A DNA stretch of 64,000 nt from the NCBI GenBank assembly GCA_040756055.1, contig JBFLZR010000001.1, positions 682,958-746,957 on the forward strand. The letters run 5' to 3'. The notes below the pieces were generated by a model. The model did not search any database. It was not told where the DNA came from and worked only from the letters and a program-made list of their open reading frames with translations. Numbering within the stretch: the first letter of the stretch is position 1; each line of letters begins with the position of its first letter. Source of the stretch: Candidatus Zixiibacteriota bacterium. Its GTDB lineage: Bacteria > Zixibacteria > MSB-5A5 > GN15 > FEB-12. A program made the position numbers and the translations under genes. This document shows, in pieces, positions 45,482 through 54,779 of the stretch.

Positions 45482-47911
45482 ATGGCTTTGGAACGCCAAA
45501 AAATAGAGTCGATCTTTCTTGAAGAGGAAATGAAATCCTCCTATCTCGATTACTCCATGTCGGTCATCACCAATCGAGCCTTGCCGGATATTCGCGACGG
45601 TCTTAAACCGTCGAATCGGCGCATACTCGTGGCCATGAACGACCTCAACCTCGCCCCCGGCAAGGCGCATCGTAAGTGCGCCAAGATCTCCGGCGATACC
45701 TCGGGTAACTATCACCCCCATGGTGAGCAGGTGGTCTATCCGACCCTCGTGCGCATGGCGCAGGATTTCAACATGCGTTATCCGTTGGTTGATGGTCAGG
45801 GGAACTTTGGGTCTATCGATGGTGACGGCGCGGCGGCCATGCGTTACACTGAAGCGCGTCTCACCGCGATCGCGATGGAGATGCTGGCTGACCTGGAAAA
45901 AGAGACGGTCGGTTTCATGTCGAACTACGATGGTACCCGTCAGGAACCGGTGGTTCTTCCGGGCAAGTTCCCCAACCTGCTTTGCAACGGCACGACCGGT
46001 ATCGCTGTCGGTATGGCGACGAATATTCCGCCGCACAACCTTAACGAAATCGCCGAGGCGATCGTGAGAGTTGTCGATGACCCCGAATGCACCAACGAGG
46101 ATCTTATCGAGATAGTCCCCGGTCCCGATTTTCCCACCGGCGGCATTATCAATGGACGGGCGGGTATCCGCCAGGCCTACACCACCGGCAAGGGACATAT
46201 TCTTGTGAGGGCCAAAGCTGTCGTCGAAAAGATGAGCAACAACAAGGAAGCTATCGTTGTCACCGAGATACCGTTCCAGGTCAACAAGTCGAATCTTTTG
46301 GAGAAGATAGCCGACCTGGTGCGCGACAAGCGCATTGAAGGCATCTCCGATCTTCGCGACGAATCCGACCGCGATGGTATGCGCATTGTTATCGAGCTCA
46401 AGCGCGACCAGCAGGCCGATATCGTCCTCAACCAGCTTTACAAGCACACAACGATGCAGGGTACTTTTTCGGTCAACCTGCTCGGGTTGGATCACGGTGT
46501 ACCGAAATCGGTCACGCTCAAAGAGCTTATTCAGCAGTTTATCGACCACCGTCACGATGTCGTTCTTCGCCGGACGCAATTCGATCTGAAGAAGGCCGAA
46601 GAGAGAGCGCACATCCTCGAAGGGTACCGCATCGCGCTGGACAATATCGATGCTGTTATCGAATTGATCAAAAAGTCCAAGGACACGCCCACGGCCCATG
46701 CCGGCTTGATGAAAACTTTCAAGCTTTCCGACCGTCAGGCGACGGCCATTCTCGAGATGCGTCTGCAGCGCCTCACCGGTCTGGAACGAAAGAAGATTGA
46801 AGAAGAATACCGCGAGCTTATCAAAAAGATAAGCGAACTGAAGGCCATTCTCGAATCGAAGGCCCTGCGTATGCAGATCATCAAAGATGAAACGATGGAG
46901 CTGGCCAAGAGGTTTGGCGATGACCGCCGGACCGAGATTCAGGACGAGGTCGATGAAATGACGGTCGAGGATTTGATCGCCGAAGAAGAAATGGTTATCA
47001 CCATTTCGCATCTCGGGTATGTGAAACGTCTGTCGGTCTCGGCCTATCGCAAGCAGCAGCGCGGCGGCAAGGGGGTTATCGGGATCGAGACCAAGGAGGA
47101 TGATTTCGCCGAACATCTGTTTATCGCCTCCACGCACGATTATATCCTGTTTTTCTCCACCAAGGGACGGTGCTACTGGGTGAAGGTGCACGAGATTCCC
47201 ACCGGCGGGCGTATGGCCAAGGGCAAGCCGATTGTGAATATGGTCGGCATCGAGAAGGGCGAGAACATCACCGCGTTTTGCAAAGTGCGCACTTTCAGTT
47301 CGGATCTTTATATCGCCATGGCCACCCGCAACGGTATGATCAAAAAGACCGCGCTCGACGCGTTCTCCAACCCGCGCAAGGCGGGTGTGAACGCCATGAA
47401 TCTTCCCGATGATGACGAGCTTATCGAGGCATCGCTCACCGATGGTTCGCATGAGATCGTGCTGGCCACCCGCAAGGGGATGGCGATCCGGTTCCCGGAG
47501 GAGAAGGTTCGTCCGATGGGACGCACCGCCTATGGCGTGAAAGGCATCAATCTCGCCAAGGGGGACTACGTTATCGGCATGGTTGTGGTCAAGCGCGACA
47601 GCAGTCTTCTGGTCGTCACCGAGAACGGTTACGGCAAGCGGACGTCGATCGATGATTACCGGGTCACCAATCGGGGAGGCAAGGGAGTGATCAACGTGAA
47701 AACTTCCGAGCGCAACGGCGAGGTGGTGACTATCAAGGAGGTTCTCGATCAGGACGAGTTGATATTGATCACCAAGAAGGGCATTGCTAATCGTCAGCCC
47801 GTGAAGGACATCAAGGTCATTGGCCGCAACACCCAGGGTGTCCGGTTGATTTCGCTCAAGGGTGGCGATCTGGTTATCGATGTTGCCCGGGTGGTGAAGG
47901 AAGACGAATAG
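45482..47911 (+). CDS. gyrA: DNA gyrase subunit A
   Basis: 809 residues. Catalytic tyrosine Y122 lies in [12 protein letters not shown]. The GyrA box [10 protein letters not shown] near residue 520 marks gyrase rather than topoisomerase IV, and six C-terminal blades follow. With GyrB it introduces negative supercoils. gyrB is not here. In the quinolone region the E. coli HPHGDSAVYD is [10 protein letters not shown], so Ser83 is Gln and Asp87 is Pro. Upstream gene is divergent. AAGGGATTAG lies before the ATG. A strong terminator follows. Confidence 0.97.
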   Translation: MALERQKIESIFLEEEMKSSYLDYSMSVITNRALPDIRDGLKPSNRRILVAMNDLNLAPGKAHRKCAKISGDTSGNYHPHGEQVVYPTLVRMAQDFNMRYPLVDGQGNFGSIDGDGAAAMRYTEARLTAIAMEMLADLEKETVGFMSNYDGTRQEPVVLPGKFPNLLCNGTTGIAVGMATNIPPHNLNEIAEAIVRVVDDPECTNEDLIEIVPGPDFPTGGIINGRAGIRQAYTTGKGHILVRAKAVVEKMSNNKEAIVVTEIPFQVNKSNLLEKIADLVRDKRIEGISDLRDESDRDGMRIVIELKRDQQADIVLNQLYKHTTMQGTFSVNLLGLDHGVPKSVTLKELIQQFIDHRHDVVLRRTQFDLKKAEERAHILEGYRIALDNIDAVIELIKKSKDTPTAHAGLMKTFKLSDRQATAILEMRLQRLTGLERKKIEEEYRELIKKISELKAILESKALRMQIIKDETMELAKRFGDDRRTEIQDEVDEMTVEDLIAEEEMVITISHLGYVKRLSVSAYRKQQRGGKGVIGIETKEDDFAEHLFIASTHDYILFFSTKGRCYWVKVHEIPTGGRMAKGKPIVNMVGIEKGENITAFCKVRTFSSDLYIAMATRNGMIKKTALDAFSNPRKAGVNAMNLPDDDELIEASLTDGSHEIVLATRKGMAIRFPEEKVRPMGRTAYGVKGINLAKGDYVIGMVVVKRDSSLLVVTENGYGKRTSIDDYRVTNRGGKGVINVKTSERNGEVVTIKEVLDQDELILITKKGIANRQPVKDIKVIGRNTQGVRLISLKGGDLVIDVARVVKEDE

Positions 47912-47930
47912 TTTCATAGATATCTTGAGG

Positions 47931-47964
47931 GGCAGGAACCTTCCGAGATTCCTGCCTTTTTTTT
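47931..47964 (+). terminator. Rho-independent terminator after gyrA
   Basis: GGCAGGAA (47931-47938) and TTCCTGCC (47949-47956) followed by eight T. The same stem core occurs after the duplicated lipoprotein gene at 1944-1988. Confidence 0.9.
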
Positions 47965-47997
47965 GCCATTCAAAAGCCCGCCGTATTTGTGGCTTTC

Positions 47998-48126
47998 GCG
48001 TTTGATGAATCAAACGCCTACAATCCCTGCCGGCCCATTTGGGTTGTGCCCGGTGAATCTTCAGATTCACCGGGTCACCCATCACAAATCCTCTTGTTTC
48101 GTGCGCGGCAGATGCCCTCATCTGCT
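47998..48126. repeat. Cluster of three palindromes (intergenic repeat)
   Basis: GCGTTTGAT-GA-ATCAAACGC (47998-48017) repeats the core of the element at 1995-2044. CCCGGTGAATCT-TC-AGATTCACCGGG (48049-48074) is a perfect 12-bp hairpin. GCAGATG-CCCT-CATCTGC follows, and its GCGCGGCAGAT...CCTCATCTGC context is repeated in inverted orientation near 59497-59530. This belongs to the dispersed repeats of the accessory regions. Confidence 0.7.
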
Positions 48127-48673
48127 CGTGAACCCTCAACAACCGCATATCTGTCATTCTTTTATTCCGATTTGGCTTCGTTTCGTTATTTTTGATGTTA
48201 GCGCGAAACACCAACAATTTCGATTCAGTCATTCCGAGCGGAAGCCGGAATCCAGTGGACAAGAACCGAAAGCGGTTCCGCCTCGAAAATCATCCGTATT
48301 TTTATATACATCAGCCGGTTACCCCAAATTGGCTTTGTTTCGTTATTTTTCAGGGATCCTAAAATGTGGTGCGGTTGACTCAACCTGTTTATAGGTTGGT
48401 GGTTACGGCTTATTGGGGGTGCAATTTCGGTGCACTTTGTCATTTCGCCCGCAGGGAGAAATCCTGCTATTACCGTGCCTATGCTCATGCACAGCCACCA
48501 ACCTTACACATTTACTCGGAAGTTGTTGTGAAAGTGTTGGGGGGATAGTCAGCGACTGGCTTGCTTCCGATTTCCCGTTGATATGAGCAGCGCATTAGCC
48601 TATACTTGAATCATACAGGAATAACCTTTCGGGGAGACCTTGCTCTCGCCTTTGATCGGGTAACCAAGAAGAG
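48127..48673. other. Non-coding repeat-bearing stretch before the helicase gene
   Basis: No gene that I can support. It contains a diverged direct repeat of about 27 bases beginning TTTGGCTTCGTTTCGTTATTTTT (48171) and ATTGGCTTTGTTTCGTTATTTTT (48329), about 158 bases apart. It also contains a TCATTCCGAGCGG...CCGGAATCC inverted motif. AT content rises toward the helicase gene. Confidence 0.5.
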
Positions 48674-50683
48674 ATGACTACACCAAAAGCTGGTTCAACC
48701 TGCAACCTCTTTTCGCGTGCGTGGTATGACGCTCCTATTAGCGAGTTCCTAAGCGCGACTGAAGATGAAATAATCGGTAAGATGGTCACGCGCGGGGTTT
48801 TTGATCTTCGCCAAGAGCAAAGAGATGCTTGGTTGCTTCAAATTAGAATTCTTAAGAGTAGTCTTGTCGATTTAACCGGTTCAATACTGTTGGAATTCAG
48901 TATTCCACGACTGGGGAAACGGATAGATGCGGTCCTGCTAGTCGGGCCGGTGGTCTTTGCTGTTGAATTCAAAGTGGGAGCAACCAAGTTCGACCGTTCG
49001 GCCGTCGAGCAAGTTTGGGACTACGCTTTAGATCTTAAGAATTTCCATGAGGCCAGTCACGAGGTATCAATTGTACCGGTGTTGGTTGCAACTGAGTCCG
49101 ACTCAAATACACATCGCTCTTTCGAGGTCGAGCACGATGGTGTCTATAAGCCACTGTTTACCAACGAACTTGAGTTGCGAGAAGTCATCGATATGGTCCT
49201 GCAGACTGTTTCCGGAGAAGATATTGAAAGATCTAAATGGGCCAATGCTCCATATCGCCCGACCCCCACAATAATCGAAGCCGCAAGGGCGCTTTATGCG
49301 AACCACTCTGTAGAGGCAATAGCTCGCTATGATGCTGGGGCGAAAAACTTGGCCACTACTTCACAGCGTATTGAGGCGTTGGTCGACGAAGCTAAATCGT
49401 CGCGGAGGAAGATTATCTGTTTTGTTACGGGTGTGCCTGGTGCAGGTAAGACACTTGTGGGTTTGAATGTTGCCACGCAGCGACGCGACACCCACAAGTC
49501 TACACACGCAGTGTTTCTTTCCGGCAACGGTCCTCTGGTAGCGGTTCTGCGTGAAGCGCTGACCAGAGACGAGCTTGAGCGGCTTAAGAAAATCAATATC
49601 AAGAAACGAAAAGGTGAGGTTTCCGGTGGTGTGAAGGCCTTCATTCAAAACGTTCATCACTTTCGAGATGAAGCCCTGATAGATCCACGCCCACCTGATG
49701 ATCACATTGCGATTTTTGATGAAGCACAGCGCGCGTGGGATATGCACAAGACGACTACTTTTATGCGTCAGAAAAAGAATCGCGCAGGGTTCAATCAATC
49801 GGAACCCGAATTTCTTATTTCCTATCTTGATAGACACGAAGATTGGGCAGCTATTATATGTCTGGTCGGCGGAGGACAAGAAATATATACCGGTGAGGCA
49901 GGTATACGAATCTGGCTGGAGGCAATAAGAGCACGCTTTCCTCACTGGCACATGTACATTTCCTCTCGACTGACAGATAGCGAGTATGCGGCCGGAGGTA
50001 TAGTCGATGAAATCGCAGCGGCCGAAAATGGTCACTTTGACGACGAGTTGCACCTAGGCGTCTCCATGCGTTCCTTCCGAGCGGAGAGTGTTTCCGCCTT
50101 TGTAAAGGCATTGCTCGATATTGAGATTGACGGCGCGAGACGAATGCTCTATCAATTCGTTGATCGATACCCTATTGCAGTTACAAGAGATCTTGATGCT
50201 GCCAAACGATGGATTAAGACTCGTGCCCGGGGAAGTGAGCGATACGGAATGGTAGCGTCGTCTACAGCTCAGCGTCTCAAACCACACGCTATTGATATTC
50301 GCGTTGACGTCAATCCAATCCATTGGTTTTTGAGTGGAAAGGAAGACACTCGGTCGAGCTATTACCTTGAGGATGCCGCGACTGAGTTTCAGGTACAAGG
50401 GTTAGAGGTTGATTGGGCTTTGGTGACATGGGATGGCGACTTGCGATACTCTAGATCAGGGTGGCATTTCCACGACTTTCGCGGTTCCAAGTGGGTCAAT
50501 GTAAGAAACGCCGACAGACAAAGATACCTTCGCAATGCCTATCGTGTCCTTCTGACTCGTGCGCGTCAAGGAATGGTGATATTCGTTCCTCATGGGGACG
50601 CAGAGGATCCGACGCGCAGCCCGGAGTATTATGATCACACTTTTGAATATTTAACTAGCTTGGGTATTCCCCGCTTGGTGTGA
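48674..50683 (+). CDS. Nuclease-helicase fusion: PD-(D/E)xK-like plus DUF2075 (Schlafen-type) helicase
   Basis: 669 residues. An N-terminal nuclease-like block lies around residues 80-102 (KRIDAVLLVGPVVFAVEFKVG), with Asp, Glu and Lys spaced as in PD-(D/E)xK, followed by QVWDYALDLKNFH. The helicase part has Walker A TGVPGAGKT (about 252), Walker B IAIFDEAQRAW, a VGGGQEIYTGEAG motif, and the terminal VLLTRARQG motif. DUF2075 proteins are often found in phage defence. Codon use is less GC-rich than its neighbours, and repeats flank it. An HNH gene follows by 67 bases. The defence role is inferred. Confidence 0.8.
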   Translation: MTTPKAGSTCNLFSRAWYDAPISEFLSATEDEIIGKMVTRGVFDLRQEQRDAWLLQIRILKSSLVDLTGSILLEFSIPRLGKRIDAVLLVGPVVFAVEFKVGATKFDRSAVEQVWDYALDLKNFHEASHEVSIVPVLVATESDSNTHRSFEVEHDGVYKPLFTNELELREVIDMVLQTVSGEDIERSKWANAPYRPTPTIIEAARALYANHSVEAIARYDAGAKNLATTSQRIEALVDEAKSSRRKIICFVTGVPGAGKTLVGLNVATQRRDTHKSTHAVFLSGNGPLVAVLREALTRDELERLKKINIKKRKGEVSGGVKAFIQNVHHFRDEALIDPRPPDDHIAIFDEAQRAWDMHKTTTFMRQKKNRAGFNQSEPEFLISYLDRHEDWAAIICLVGGGQEIYTGEAGIRIWLEAIRARFPHWHMYISSRLTDSEYAAGGIVDEIAAAENGHFDDELHLGVSMRSFRAESVSAFVKALLDIEIDGARRMLYQFVDRYPIAVTRDLDAAKRWIKTRARGSERYGMVASSTAQRLKPHAIDIRVDVNPIHWFLSGKEDTRSSYYLEDAATEFQVQGLEVDWALVTWDGDLRYSRSGWHFHDFRGSKWVNVRNADRQRYLRNAYRVLLTRARQGMVIFVPHGDAEDPTRSPEYYDHTFEYLTSLGIPRLV

Positions 50684-50750
50684 TACTGCCTCATGGCCTT
50701 TCACTTTGATATTGACTGAGCATGTTGGATGGAGTATTTGTTCATAAGCT

Positions 50751-51680
50751 ATGAAGTTCTGGGTAGGGGTTACAGATAACAACTGGTTTGGCTTTCTGGC
50801 TGACCTGAAACCGGATGAAGTCAACTTCTGGAGGCCGAGCGGCAAGACCTTCGGCGTCATAGATACCGGTGCCCCATTTCTCTTTAAACTGCACAGCCCG
50901 TTGGATTTTATAGTAGGCGGAGGGTTCTTCGTACGTTCGTACACTCTCCCTCTCACGCTTGCCTGGGATGCATTCCACAGCAAAAACGGCGCCCCAGACA
51001 TTCAGTCATTGCGCAGTCTCATTCAGGGTCACAGGCCAAATATCGGTTTCAATCCGGAGATAGGATGTATCATACTCAACGAACCGTTCTTTTTCCCTCG
51101 CGACCTTTGGATCAAAATTCCTGCCAGTTGGAAATCGAATATTGTGAGTGGCAAGAAGTATAACACGACCGAAACCGATGGCCGCGAGCTCTGGAAGCAG
51201 GTCGAGGAAAAGATAATTCAGTTGCGCATTGAGCAGCCCGGCATTGGACAGACCAGCCTCGCGCTTCCGGAAACGCCGGCGTATGGTCAGGAATATCTCA
51301 CAAGGGCACGTCTCGGGCAGGGCGCATTTCGGATATTGGTGACTGATGCGTACCATCGCAGATGCTCCATAACGGGCGAAAGAACGCTACCCGTTCTGCA
51401 GGCCTCACACATCAAACCGCTCTCACAAGAGGGGCCGAATCGCACTGACAATGGTCTTCTGCTGCGATCAGACCTTCATATCCTTTTTGACAAGGGATAT
51501 ATGACTGTTACGCCGGATTATCGCGTGGAAGTCAGTCGTCGCATCAGAGAAGAATTCAATAACGGGAAGCTGTATTATCCTCTTCATGGTAACTTTATAC
51601 AGAATCTTCCCGATGATCCCGGTGACCATCCCGACAAGGAATTCCTTCGGTGGCATAATGAAGAGGTTTATGTGGGGTAG
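50751..51680 (+). CDS. HNH endonuclease domain protein
   Basis: 309 residues. The C-terminal third is an HNH domain: YHRRCSITGERTLPVLQASH, then IKPLSQEGPNRTDNGLLL and LHILFDKGYMTV, with the His/Asn residues of the family. The N-terminal 180 residues (VTDNNWFGFLADLKPDEV, then FFVRSYTLPLTLAWDAF) are probably a DNA-recognition or modified-base-reading domain. This layout occurs in type IV-like or stand-alone restriction endonucleases. It follows the nuclease-helicase gene on the same strand. No methylase is near. Confidence 0.82.
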   Translation: MKFWVGVTDNNWFGFLADLKPDEVNFWRPSGKTFGVIDTGAPFLFKLHSPLDFIVGGGFFVRSYTLPLTLAWDAFHSKNGAPDIQSLRSLIQGHRPNIGFNPEIGCIILNEPFFFPRDLWIKIPASWKSNIVSGKKYNTTETDGRELWKQVEEKIIQLRIEQPGIGQTSLALPETPAYGQEYLTRARLGQGAFRILVTDAYHRRCSITGERTLPVLQASHIKPLSQEGPNRTDNGLLLRSDLHILFDKGYMTVTPDYRVEVSRRIREEFNNGKLYYPLHGNFIQNLPDDPGDHPDKEFLRWHNEEVYVG

Positions 51681-51739
51681 ATTGGTGTCGAAACCTTCGT
51701 CTGGCGACGAACCCTGTCGGGCAGGGGATTTCGACCTAC

Positions 51740-51785
51740 AAGATTAATCCCATCGCAAGCGGAAGATTAATTCCGCCGCAAGCGG
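51740..51785. repeat. 23-bp tandem duplication
   Basis: AAGATTAATCCCATCGCAAGCGG (51740-51762) is followed at once by a copy differing at 3-4 positions, AAGATTAATTCCGCCGCAAG-CGG (51763-51785). A GTCGAAAC...TTTCGAC-type dyad around 51690-51735 precedes it. It lies between the HNH gene and the minus-strand nucleotidyltransferase. Confidence 0.6.
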
Positions 51786-51807
51786 GTGGGGTGCCGAAGA
51801 AGGAAGA

Positions 51808-52509
51808 TTACTCTGACAAGCCGGGGTTGGATTGGATGTCGAGTTTGGCCTGGTCGTAATCGTCGGGGCGGCCAATGTCCATCCAGTAACCATCAAAAGG
51901 ATATGTCGCGATCCGCTGCTTCTGGTCAAGCAACTTCAACATCAAATGATCAAACCCGAACGGCTCACCATCGGGGACAAACTTCAAAACCTCGCGCGAA
52001 AAAACATACACCCCCATCGACACCGTGAAATCATAAACCGGCTTCTCCTCAAAAGCGGTCACCATCCGGTCAGGCCCCGCCTTGATAACACCATAGTCGA
52101 TTTTGTTCAACCGCCGATGCGTGGCAACAGTCAACACCGCGCCGTTCTTGAGATGATAATCGTAGAGCGTCTTGAAATCCAGATCCGTGAGAATATCGCC
52201 GTTAGCCACGATAAAATTATCATCGAGCCTCTTGATCAGTTTCAGCGGCGCGACAGTCGAAAGCGGCTGGTCTTCGAGCGAGTAGGTTATGTTCAGCCCC
52301 AACCGTTTGCCATCATCGAGCACCGCCGCGATCAGATGCGCCAGATGGTTGACCGATATGACAACATCGGTAACACCGTGCTTTTTCATCCGTCCCAGAA
52401 GAATCTCTATAATCGGTTTGCCGCCCAGCGGGACGAGCGGTTTGGGAATCTCGGTTGTGTAGGGTTGAAGGCGGGTGCCTTTTCCTCCGGCGAGTATGAC
52501 AGCTTGCAT
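51808..52509 (-). CDS. Sugar nucleotidyltransferase (NDP-hexose pyrophosphorylase family)
   Basis: 233 residues. Signature: MQAVILAGGKGTRLQPYTTE then KPLVPLGGKPIIEILLGRM, followed by FIVANGDILTDLDF and the sugar-binding YGVIKAGPDRMVTAFEEKP and GYWMDIGRPDDYDQA. The last is typical of glucose/mannose-1-phosphate transferases. The ATG at 52509 is chosen because the motif begins there; an in-frame TTG at 52530 overlaps the stop of the epimerase and is also possible. The gene is coupled to the epimerase upstream, so both should make an activated sugar for the envelope. Confidence 0.88.
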   Translation of the reverse strand: MQAVILAGGKGTRLQPYTTEIPKPLVPLGGKPIIEILLGRMKKHGVTDVVISVNHLAHLIAAVLDDGKRLGLNITYSLEDQPLSTVAPLKLIKRLDDNFIVANGDILTDLDFKTLYDYHLKNGAVLTVATHRRLNKIDYGVIKAGPDRMVTAFEEKPVYDFTVSMGVYVFSREVLKFVPDGEPFGFDHLMLKLLDQKQRIATYPFDGYWMDIGRPDDYDQAKLDIQSNPGLSE

Positions 52510-52526
52510 CGCGGTACTGGCGCTCC

Positions 52527-53516
52527 TCAAAGGTTTCGGTAAGCGGGGCTATCGGGATTATCAATCAAACCGGATTTGATGGCGAACACAAGCTCTTTGA
52601 TACCATCGGGGACGGTTTTTGTCGTCTCGAAGGCGAGGTCGGTTTTGATCCGCTCGAAATTCACGCGGTAATCGCGCGGGTCCTCATCTCGGTGAACATA
52701 GCTGACGAGGTCTTTGGCGTCGGGAAGCTCTTTGAGGATCATTTTAGCCAGCGTCTTTTTCTGATAGTTCTCCGATGTACTACCCACGTTGAACGCTTTC
52801 TTGGATACTTTGTCGGAGGCAGCATCGAGAGCGGCGATGACAGCGCGCGCGAGATCGATAGTGTGGCAATAGGGACGCCAGAATTTTTCGCCATAGATTT
52901 CGAGCTTCTTGCCGAGGGCGAGGTCGCGGGTGAATTCGTTGACAGTGAGGTCGAAGCGCGGACGGGGCGACAAACCATAGGCCGTGGCGAACCTGAGAAT
53001 GACCGGCGTGAAGCCTTTCTGGATGAGCTTCATCAGGTACTGTTCGAAACCGACCTTGAGTTCGGCGTAGAGTGAGACCGGGCGAAGCGGACTGGATTCA
53101 TCGACAAACCCATCGGGGTCATCCATCTTGCCATAATTGCTGCATGTCGAGGCGAAGACAAACCTCTCGACACCTTCTTTGATAGCGAGGCGGGCGAGAA
53201 GTTCGGATCCGTCTTTGTTGGTCCTTTCGGCTTCTTCGGGGAATTTCGCGCAGGCCGGGTCGCCGACAACGGCGGCCAGGTGCACGACAGCATCGATATG
53301 TTCCAGGGCGGGCTTGAGGTCATCTTGCCGGCAGATGTCGCCGGTGATGAACTCGAATTTGGGGTGGGGCAAATAGGGAATCAGGGAGGCGCCGCCGAAC
53401 TTGAGTTTATCGATCACGCGTACTTTGTAGCCGCGGTTGAGGAGCAGTCCGGTCAGGACCGAGCCGATATAACCGGCTCCGCCGGTGACGAGTATGGATT
53501 TATTGGAATCGGTCAT
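52527..53516 (-). CDS. NAD-dependent sugar epimerase/dehydratase
   Basis: 329 residues, extended short-chain dehydrogenase. Rossmann motif VTGGAGYIGSVLTGLL, conserved ICRQDDLKPALEHID, the active site STCSNYG then YAELKVGFEQYL (YxxxK), and ILRFATAYGLSPRPRFDL. It changes a nucleotide sugar, probably UDP-hexose, but the exact sugar cannot be read. Operon with the nucleotidyltransferase; their ends overlap slightly. Confidence 0.88.
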   Translation of the reverse strand: MTDSNKSILVTGGAGYIGSVLTGLLLNRGYKVRVIDKLKFGGASLIPYLPHPKFEFITGDICRQDDLKPALEHIDAVVHLAAVVGDPACAKFPEEAERTNKDGSELLARLAIKEGVERFVFASTCSNYGKMDDPDGFVDESSPLRPVSLYAELKVGFEQYLMKLIQKGFTPVILRFATAYGLSPRPRFDLTVNEFTRDLALGKKLEIYGEKFWRPYCHTIDLARAVIAALDAASDKVSKKAFNVGSTSENYQKKTLAKMILKELPDAKDLVSYVHRDEDPRDYRVNFERIKTDLAFETTKTVPDGIKELVFAIKSGLIDNPDSPAYRNL

Positions 53517-53529
53517 TTGCTACTTTCTT

Positions 53530-53790
53530 TACTGGCCCACCCAGAGAGTGTGGCACCTCTGTCTGAACCCGCAGTCCCGCCGAGGGCGGGATGGGGCACC
53601 TCTCTCTGAACCCATAGCAGGCTGTGGGGCACCCGCACCCGAGCGAGAATTACAGCCCAAAGGGTGGGGCACCACTTGTATGTTGTGTCAGGTCTTGATT
53701 TCGCGGAGTGGAATTGTGACCTGACACTTCGACTGTCCAAGCCCGCAGTCCCGCCGAGGGCGGGATGGGGCACCCAATCATAGAAGTTCG
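53530..53790. repeat. Repeat-rich intergenic DNA
   Basis: CCCGCAGTCCCGCCGAGGGCG appears twice (53568 and 53743), each time followed by GGATGGGGCACC. GTGGGGCACC occurs several times (53613, 53660). An imperfect dyad, GTCAGGTC-TTGATTTCGC... GACCTGAC (53686-53726), has an inverted copy near 59377-59418. No gene is visible. Confidence 0.65.
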
Positions 53791-53885
53791 GACTGTCAGA
53801 GGGTAAACATTGAGACATTTTTCGGATTTATCAAGAAATTATTTGTTGATTGCCAGCAAAATGTGTGCTAAATAGCTGAAAAATA

Positions 53886-53914
53886 TTGAATCAAATCGCC
53901 CACTGGCGTATATT
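53886..53914 (+). promoter_or_regulatory. Promoter of lptB, possibly leaderless
   Basis: TTGAAT (53886-53891), a 17-base spacer and TATATT (53909-53914). The -10 box ends 6 bases before the ATG, so the transcript should begin at or next to the start codon. There is no Shine-Dalgarno sequence before lptB. Confidence 0.55.
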
Positions 53915-53920
53915 ATATAT

Positions 53921-54646
53921 ATGACAACGTTGGAATCGAAGAACCTGCGTAAATACTATCGCAAACGGGCCGTGGTTGACGAGGTTTCCATTGTTGTTAA
54001 TCCGGGCGAAGTTGTTGGCCTGCTTGGACCTAACGGGGCCGGCAAGACTACCACTTTTTACATGATTATCGGTTTTATCCGCCCCGATGGCGGCGATGTA
54101 TTTCTTGGTGACCGCAATTTGAGCCATCTGCCAATGTATCGCCGGGCCACTCTGGGAATTGGTTACCTGGCGCAGGAAGCCTCGGTTTTTCGCAAGATGA
54201 CGGTGGAAGAGAACATCATGTCGATTCTCCAGTTCCGCAGAATGAAGCGCAAGGAGCGCCGCGAGAGGCTTGAGGAGCTGCTTAATGAACTCGATATCTC
54301 CCACCTGCGCAAGAGCAAGGCGTATACCCTTTCGGGCGGGGAGCGTCGACGGGTGGAGATAACGAGGGCGTTGGTGAACGACCCGAAATTCATTCTCCTC
54401 GATGAACCGTTTGCGGGGATAGACCCGATCGCGGTGGAGGATATTCAGAAGATTATCGGTCGGTTGGTTGAGCGTGGTTTGGGGGTGCTGATAACCGACC
54501 ACAATGTGCGCGAGACATTGTCGATCTGCGACCGGGCTTATATCATGTGCGACGGCAAGATACTCAAGGCGGGAACCTCGGAGTTTCTGGCCAATGACGC
54601 GGAGGCAAGAAAGATTTATCTGGGGGAAAAATTCAAGCTCAATTAG
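53921..54646 (+). CDS. lptB: Lipopolysaccharide export ABC transporter ATPase LptB
   Basis: 241 residues. ABC ATPase motifs: Walker [15 protein letters not shown]-loop [13 protein letters not shown], signature [15 protein letters not shown], Walker [14 protein letters not shown], and H-loop ITDHNVRET. The sequence and the neighbours (rpoN, hpf) match LptB, which powers transport of lipopolysaccharide from the inner membrane by LptFG. This means the organism makes an outer membrane with LPS or a similar lipid. Its promoter seems to leave no leader. Confidence 0.93.
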   Translation: MTTLESKNLRKYYRKRAVVDEVSIVVNPGEVVGLLGPNGAGKTTTFYMIIGFIRPDGGDVFLGDRNLSHLPMYRRATLGIGYLAQEASVFRKMTVEENIMSILQFRRMKRKERRERLEELLNELDISHLRKSKAYTLSGGERRRVEITRALVNDPKFILLDEPFAGIDPIAVEDIQKIIGRLVERGLGVLITDHNVRETLSICDRAYIMCDGKILKAGTSEFLANDAEARKIYLGEKFKLN

Positions 54647-54779
54647 GTAGCGGCAACTGTTTAATATATGAACGAACTTACTGGTATATATAAACCTACG
54701 GCGGCTGTTACCGATACTTGAAAGTAAAGAACGGCAACTTTATTGACCACACGGAAACAGGGACCTTTCGGGAACTAAC

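Noticed and set aside
45461..48262. Long minus-strand open frame of about 930 codons antisense to gyrA
   Set aside because: It is the mirror of a well-supported gyrA. It has no recognisable motif, and such long antisense frames are common opposite GC-rich genes.
53530..53790. CRISPR array from repeated CCCGCAGTCCCGCC units
   Set aside because: Only two or three irregularly spaced copies, no uniform spacers and no cas genes.
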